NCBI RefSeq assembly: GCF_030272705.1
Contig: NZ_JARFYM010000019.1
Span: forward strand, 1 to 64,000
Length of the DNA: 64,000 nt
Source of the DNA: Rhizobium mayense
GTDB taxonomy: Bacteria > Pseudomonadota > Alphaproteobacteria > Rhizobiales > Rhizobiaceae
Reading direction: 5' to 3'
Shown here: piece by piece, positions 60,104 through 64,000 of the stretch
How positions within the stretch are numbered: position 1 is the first letter of the stretch
How the letters are laid out: each line of letters opens with the position of its first letter
Program-made: the position numbers and the translations under genes
The notes under the pieces: model-generated
What the model saw: the letters and a program-made list of their open reading frames with translations, nothing else
Database searches by the model: none
What the model was told of the DNA's origin: nothing

Positions 60104-61608
60104 GCGACGGCGATCAAAATCAAGGCAAACACGAGATCATCATCGTCAAGCGGCATGGTGGCGGCGACCATGAAGGCGGCCATGGCGGCGCGTGGAAGAT
60201 CGCTTACGCCGACTTCATGACGGCAATGATGGCCTTCTTTCTGGTGATGTGGCTGGTCAATGCCGCCAACGAAGAGACGAAGGCCTCGGTCGCCTCCTAT
60301 TTCAATCCGATCAAGCTCGCCGATGAAAAGCCGACGGAGAAGGGGCTGAAAAAGCCCGTCGACCAGGCCGACGGACAAAAGAACCAGGCGAAGTCGAAGA
60401 ACAAGGAAGACAATCCGAACGACGGCAAGTCCGCCAAGACCGGCGAGGACCAGACCTCGACATCGGGCGACCAGACCAACTATTCCGAAGCCGATTTCTT
60501 CGAAAATCCCTATTCGGTTCTGGCCGAAATCGCGCAGCAGGTCGGTCAGCAAGCCAATGTCAGCGCCAAGGGTGAGGGGGGAGCCGCTCAGTCGGGCCCT
60601 GCGACGGGCGCGGATGGCGGCCAAGCCTATCGCGATCCTTTCGATCCGGATTTCTGGACCAAGCAGGTTCAGGTTTCCAGTGCCTCGAAGAAGGCGGAAG
60701 AAGAACAGGACGCAAAATCCGACAAGTCGCCGAAGGGCGAGGTGATTGCCCTCTCCAAGGCGACGGCTGCCGATTCCGGTCAGCCGGCCACCCAAGAACA
60801 GACGCCGGAAGAACAGCCGACCCTGAGCGATCAGCAGGCGCCGACCGACCAGCAGAATCCGGGTAAGGAACAGCAGGGCAAACAGGCTGCAAAGCAGGCG
60901 CAGAACCAGCAGAGTGCCAGCGCTGCCGCCGCCGAGCAAAGTGATGCTTCGACCTTCGAAGACAGCGTCGCGGCAGCGCAGAACAGGGACGTTGCGCCGA
61001 CAAAAGATCAGCAGCAGGACGCCAAGGACCTGCAGCAGGCGATCCAGCAGCAGATCAGCGGCGTTGCTGGTCAGCTTGCCGAAGGCCTCCAGGTCACGCC
61101 GGCCGAGGGCGGTCTTCTCGTGACGATTTCGGATCAATCCAATGACCCGATGTTCAACATCGGATCGTCCGTTCCGCGCCAGGAGATGGTGCTGGCGATG
61201 GCGAAGATCGGCAAGATCCTTGCGGATCGCAAAGGCTCGATCCTGATCCGCGGCCATACCGATGGGCGCCCCTATATGGTGGATGGCCACAACGACAACT
61301 GGCGCCTGTCGCTCGACCGCGCCCAGAGCGCTTATTACATGCTCACCAACGGCGGGCTGGACGAGAAACGGATTGCGCAGGTTTCCGGCTTCGCTGACCG
61401 CCGGCTGAAGCTGCCGAATGATCCCTTCAATGATGCCAACCGCCGCATCGAGATCCTGATTCAGGGCGCCTCAACCCAGGCCGCCAAGGATCAGCCCGAT
61501 GGCAGCAATCAGGACCCGGTCAAGCCGGCCCAGGGCAAGCCGAGCCAAGGCAAGCAGGGTTCGGGTAAACAAGGCCAAGGCAAGCCGAGCCAAGGCAAAC
61601 AAGGATAG
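60100..61608 (+). CDS. motB: flagellar stator protein MotB
   Basis: Anchors the stator to peptidoglycan and carries the proton-accepting aspartate. Asp38 lies in WKIAYADFMTAMMAFFLVMW, the single membrane helix. A long polar, Gln/Lys-rich region (~residues 75-320) precedes the OmpA-type peptidoglycan-binding domain (LIRGHTDGRPYMVDGHNDNW, RRIEILIQ). At 502 residues it is far longer than enteric MotB (308), as usual for rhizobia, where MotC binds the extended periplasmic part. The C-terminal tail is a short repeat of GKPSQGKQ units. It starts inside the preceding gene and is followed by motC after three bases. Confidence 0.95.
   Translation: MSDGDQNQGKHEIIIVKRHGGGDHEGGHGGAWKIAYADFMTAMMAFFLVMWLVNAANEETKASVASYFNPIKLADEKPTEKGLKKPVDQADGQKNQAKSKNKEDNPNDGKSAKTGEDQTSTSGDQTNYSEADFFENPYSVLAEIAQQVGQQANVSAKGEGGAAQSGPATGADGGQAYRDPFDPDFWTKQVQVSSASKKAEEEQDAKSDKSPKGEVIALSKATAADSGQPATQEQTPEEQPTLSDQQAPTDQQNPGKEQQGKQAAKQAQNQQSASAAAAEQSDASTFEDSVAAAQNRDVAPTKDQQQDAKDLQQAIQQQISGVAGQLAEGLQVTPAEGGLLVTISDQSNDPMFNIGSSVPRQEMVLAMAKIGKILADRKGSILIRGHTDGRPYMVDGHNDNWRLSLDRAQSAYYMLTNGGLDEKRIAQVSGFADRRLKLPNDPFNDANRRIEILIQGASTQAAKDQPDGSNQDPVKPAQGKPSQGKQGSGKQGQGKPSQGKQG
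61534..61598 (+). repeat. 20-base direct repeat in the motB 3' end
   Basis: A perfect 20-base unit occurs at 61534-61553 and again at 61579-61598 and encodes GKPSQGK in both copies. It gives MotB a variable-looking Gly/Lys/Gln tail beyond its peptidoglycan-binding domain. Confidence 0.8.
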
Positions 61609-61611
61609 TCC

Positions 61612-62916
61612 ATGGCGCGCACTCAGCATCGTCATAGCCTCGCGCTCGCTTTGACCCTCGGCATGTTCATGCCGGGGATCGTTCGTGCTGAGGGTCCGGA
61701 CAACCTGCCGCCCTATAAGATGCTGCGCTCGCTCGAATTCATCCAGGATTCCGTGGTTGCTGGCGATAGCTCGGCTGGCGAGATGCAGCGCTTCATGCTG
61801 TCGACCATCGACGAGCGCCTGCGCACCGCCGACAAATCCGTCTTCGACGACAGCCGCAATGTCGATGCCGCGCTGATCTACGCGATGAGCGGCGGCAATC
61901 CGGCGACGCTGGAATATCTGATGTCGCGCGACGTCAACGGCAATTTCGACAATCGGGTCGCCGATGTCCTAAGGAAATATTTGAACGGCAAGGGGCTGTT
62001 GGTGGTCAATACGCTCGCCGATATCGCCAAGGAATATCGCGACAAGAAGATCGGCCCCTATCTCGCGTTGGTTGCCGCCAATGTTATGTCCGCCAAGAAC
62101 CCGAAGGCAGCCCTGCAGCTTTACGACTGGGCGCGCCTGACATCTCCGGGCACCATCGTCGAGGAATCGGCGCTGCGTCGCTCCCTTGCTCTGTGCGCCG
62201 ACATCGGGATGGTGCCGCAGGGCCTGGACTATGCGGAGCGCTATACCAGGCGCTTCCTGCATTCCCCCTATGCCAGCCAGTTCGCCGACCTCTTCGTGCA
62301 ACTCGTTGTCGATCATGACGCGGACGTCAAGCAACAGGATATTATCGATATCCTGTCCTTCATGGACCCCCCTCGGCAACGGGAGATCTATCTGCGTATG
62401 GCGCGCCGTGCAGCGATTGCCGGCAAGGCTGACCTTGCTGCACTCGCCTCCGGCCGTGCCCAGGCGATATCCAACGACAGTGGTGACGCTTTTGGCGCGC
62501 TGGCGGGCTTCTACGGCGGTGTTGCCGGCGTGTCGACGCCTGATTTAGGAGCAGCGGTTCGCAACATAGACCAGATGCCGGCCGGCGAATTGAACCAGCA
62601 GGATCGTGCCTTGCGCGACGCCGCCAAGGTGGTGGCGGACGAGATCCTGCGTGAGCCGGATCCGGCAAGCCTGACGCAAGTCTCACCCCCTAATCTGCCT
62701 AATCAAGAAAGTACTGAACACGATGCTGCTGTGACGAACCAACCTGGGGGCCAGTCCCCCGGCACGGCGGGTGTTGAGGAGGGGGCCACCGCAAAGGCGG
62801 CCCACACCCCGGAGGGAGGGAGGCAGGAGGCCGACTCTTCATTCAATGCATTCGTCACGACGAGCCGCTCGAAGCTTGATGCCATCGACGGCCTGTTGAA
62901 GCAGGAAAGTCATTGA
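61612..62916 (+). CDS. motC: periplasmic motor protein MotC
   Basis: Rhizobial motor protein that binds the periplasmic part of MotB and is needed for rotation. A signal peptide (SLALALTLGMFMPGIVRAEG) precedes a helical, TPR-like mature region (VVAANVMSAKNPKAALQLYD-type repeats). The C-terminal ~110 residues are low in complexity and polar. Length 434 residues. Its chaperone MotE is encoded 15 kb away. It starts three bases after motB. Confidence 0.9.
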   Translation: MARTQHRHSLALALTLGMFMPGIVRAEGPDNLPPYKMLRSLEFIQDSVVAGDSSAGEMQRFMLSTIDERLRTADKSVFDDSRNVDAALIYAMSGGNPATLEYLMSRDVNGNFDNRVADVLRKYLNGKGLLVVNTLADIAKEYRDKKIGPYLALVAANVMSAKNPKAALQLYDWARLTSPGTIVEESALRRSLALCADIGMVPQGLDYAERYTRRFLHSPYASQFADLFVQLVVDHDADVKQQDIIDILSFMDPPRQREIYLRMARRAAIAGKADLAALASGRAQAISNDSGDAFGALAGFYGGVAGVSTPDLGAAVRNIDQMPAGELNQQDRALRDAAKVVADEILREPDPASLTQVSPPNLPNQESTEHDAAVTNQPGGQSPGTAGVEEGATAKAAHTPEGGRQEADSSFNAFVTTSRSKLDAIDGLLKQESH

Positions 62917-62918
62917 TC

Positions 62919-64000
62919 ATGATGGATATCGGTATCTCCAGTGCCCCGCCCGGGGCCGATCTGGTTGCTGTTGGCAAAGGCGGGCGTTCGGCCAAGCAGG
63001 ATGATAGTGACGGCAAGGGGTTTCTGGACGCGCTGACCAGCTCGCGCGACAATGGGCGCAAGTCCGACTCGTCCACCAAGGGCAATGCGGACAAAGCCGA
63101 TACAGGGACAGGGACCGACACCAAAACCGGCAAAGGTAAGGACGCGGTGAAAAGTTCCGCCGACGACACAAAGGGTGTTGCTTTGGCTGAGGATGACAGC
63201 GCGGTCGATCCGTCCGCAACCAGTTTCGCTGCGCTGGCTAAGGGCGTCACGCAGACTGGGGGCGCCAAGTTTCCGCAGGGAGCGGACGCGACAAATCTTT
63301 CAAAATCGCTGATGGGTCTGCAAGATCCGGTCTCCGCAGTTGCCGCCTCTGGCGACAAGGCCCAGCCGACCGATGCGGCCGGCAATACGGATGCGACCCA
63401 AGCCCAAGGCCAGGCTCAAGCTTCGGATCAACTCAATGATATCGCGCCGCAATTGGCGGACGCTATCGCTGGCGATCAGCCTGTGCAGAATGATGGCGAC
63501 GGTAAGACGCAGGCGCCGGTAGTCAAGAACGGAAAGCCTGCGTCAGCCACCGAAGATGGTAAGTCATCGGTGACGCATAATGCCCAAGCCGCGGGCGCGG
63601 CGTCGGATGCGTTGTCGCTTCTGAATGTCCCGCAGGTGGCCGCCACGGTCGCGGGTGCGCCGCAGAGCGTTGCAAGCGTGTTTGCCGGCGCTGACGGAAA
63701 GATGCAGGCGCCGGATCAGTCTTTGCCGAAGTTGGCCGATGCCGCGCTGAAGGACACGTCGGCCAACGCCGCGGACGCTAGCACGACAGCTTCCGGCAGT
63801 AGTGACGATACAACCGTGGCACAGACCTTTCGGCTGATGCGGGCCGATGGGCGCGGCGGCTCGCTCGATATGTCGATCAGCAAGGGCAGCAACGATACGG
63901 CGCAGGTCGACGTCAATGCATCGGGTGGCGGCAGCGTGGAAACCGTTACCGTGCTCGACTCCCGCCGCTACCTCGCTCTTGCGGCCAACTCCAACGCCGC
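62919..64000 (+). CDS. fliK: flagellar hook-length control protein MotD/FliK (5' part)
   Basis: The frame opens at 62919 (or ATG 62922), two bases after the motC stop, and is still open at the window end after 360 codons. The protein is Ala/Asp/Gly/Ser-rich and low in complexity (ADKADTGTGTDTKTGKGKDA), as expected for the N-terminal ruler part of FliK-type proteins. The gene after motC in S. meliloti was named motD and later shown to be fliK; the assignment rests on position and composition, since the diagnostic C-terminal domain lies beyond the window. Confidence 0.8.
   Translation, partial: MMDIGISSAPPGADLVAVGKGGRSAKQDDSDGKGFLDALTSSRDNGRKSDSSTKGNADKADTGTGTDTKTGKGKDAVKSSADDTKGVALAEDDSAVDPSATSFAALAKGVTQTGGAKFPQGADATNLSKSLMGLQDPVSAVAASGDKAQPTDAAGNTDATQAQGQAQASDQLNDIAPQLADAIAGDQPVQNDGDGKTQAPVVKNGKPASATEDGKSSVTHNAQAAGAASDALSLLNVPQVAATVAGAPQSVASVFAGADGKMQAPDQSLPKLADAALKDTSANAADASTTASGSSDDTTVAQTFRLMRADGRGGSLDMSISKGSNDTAQVDVNASGGGSVETVTVLDSRRYLALAANSNA

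Overview
The window is chromosomal DNA of an alphaproteobacterium of the Rhizobium group. Codon use is uniformly GC-rich. One spacer holds a palindromic element of the Rhizobium intergenic mosaic (RIME) type. The right half carries the rhizobial arrangement of chemotaxis and flagellar genes: icpA-cheS-cheY1-cheA-cheW-cheR-cheB-cheY2-cheD-cheT, fliF, visNR, the motA switch operon, the rod/ring genes with motE, several flagellins and motBC. The gene order closely parallels what is known from Sinorhizobium meliloti and Rhizobium leguminosarum.

Left part (1-22 kb): a membrane GGDEF/EAL protein; a LysR regulator divergent from a five-gene branched-chain-type ABC transporter; then, after a RIME-like repeat, a GMC oxidoreductase, 3-hydroxyisobutyryl-CoA hydrolase and 3-hydroxyisobutyrate dehydrogenase (valine catabolism). 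Next come a UvrD-like helicase, an SMP-30-type protein, a SecDF fusion, a small membrane protein, a Kef-type antiporter divergent from a small HTH protein, an ArnT-like glycosyltransferase and an unlisted 37-codon membrane peptide.

Centre (22-35 kb): a ten-gene chemotaxis operon with tightly spaced, often overlapping genes, starting with a soluble globin-like transducer; fliF; then the LuxR-type master regulators visN and visR. Centre-right (34.8-49.3 kb): a minus-strand operon motA-fliM-fliN-fliG-flhB-orf diverges from flgF-fliI-orf-flgB-flgC-fliE-flgG-flgA-flgI-motE-flgH-fliL-fliP, which covers switch, rod, P and L rings, export ATPase and motor parts. Right end (49.4-64 kb): a SPINDLY-type TPR glycosyltransferase, four flagellin genes, a PLP-decarboxylase/ATP-grasp pair inserted between flagellins two and three, a candidate FliH, motB, motC and the 5' part of motD/fliK.

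The two most notable observations are as follows. (i) A conserved two-hairpin leader occurs before all four flagellin genes and the chemotaxis operon; in three flagellin genes a third hairpin pairs with the Shine-Dalgarno sequence and shows compensatory changes, which points to translational control of flagellin. (ii) A translationally coupled decarboxylase and ATP-grasp ligase of unknown product lies inside the flagellin locus, near a glycosyltransferase, which suggests an uncharacterised modification or small-molecule pathway. I saw no tRNA, rRNA, CRISPR array or insertion sequence.
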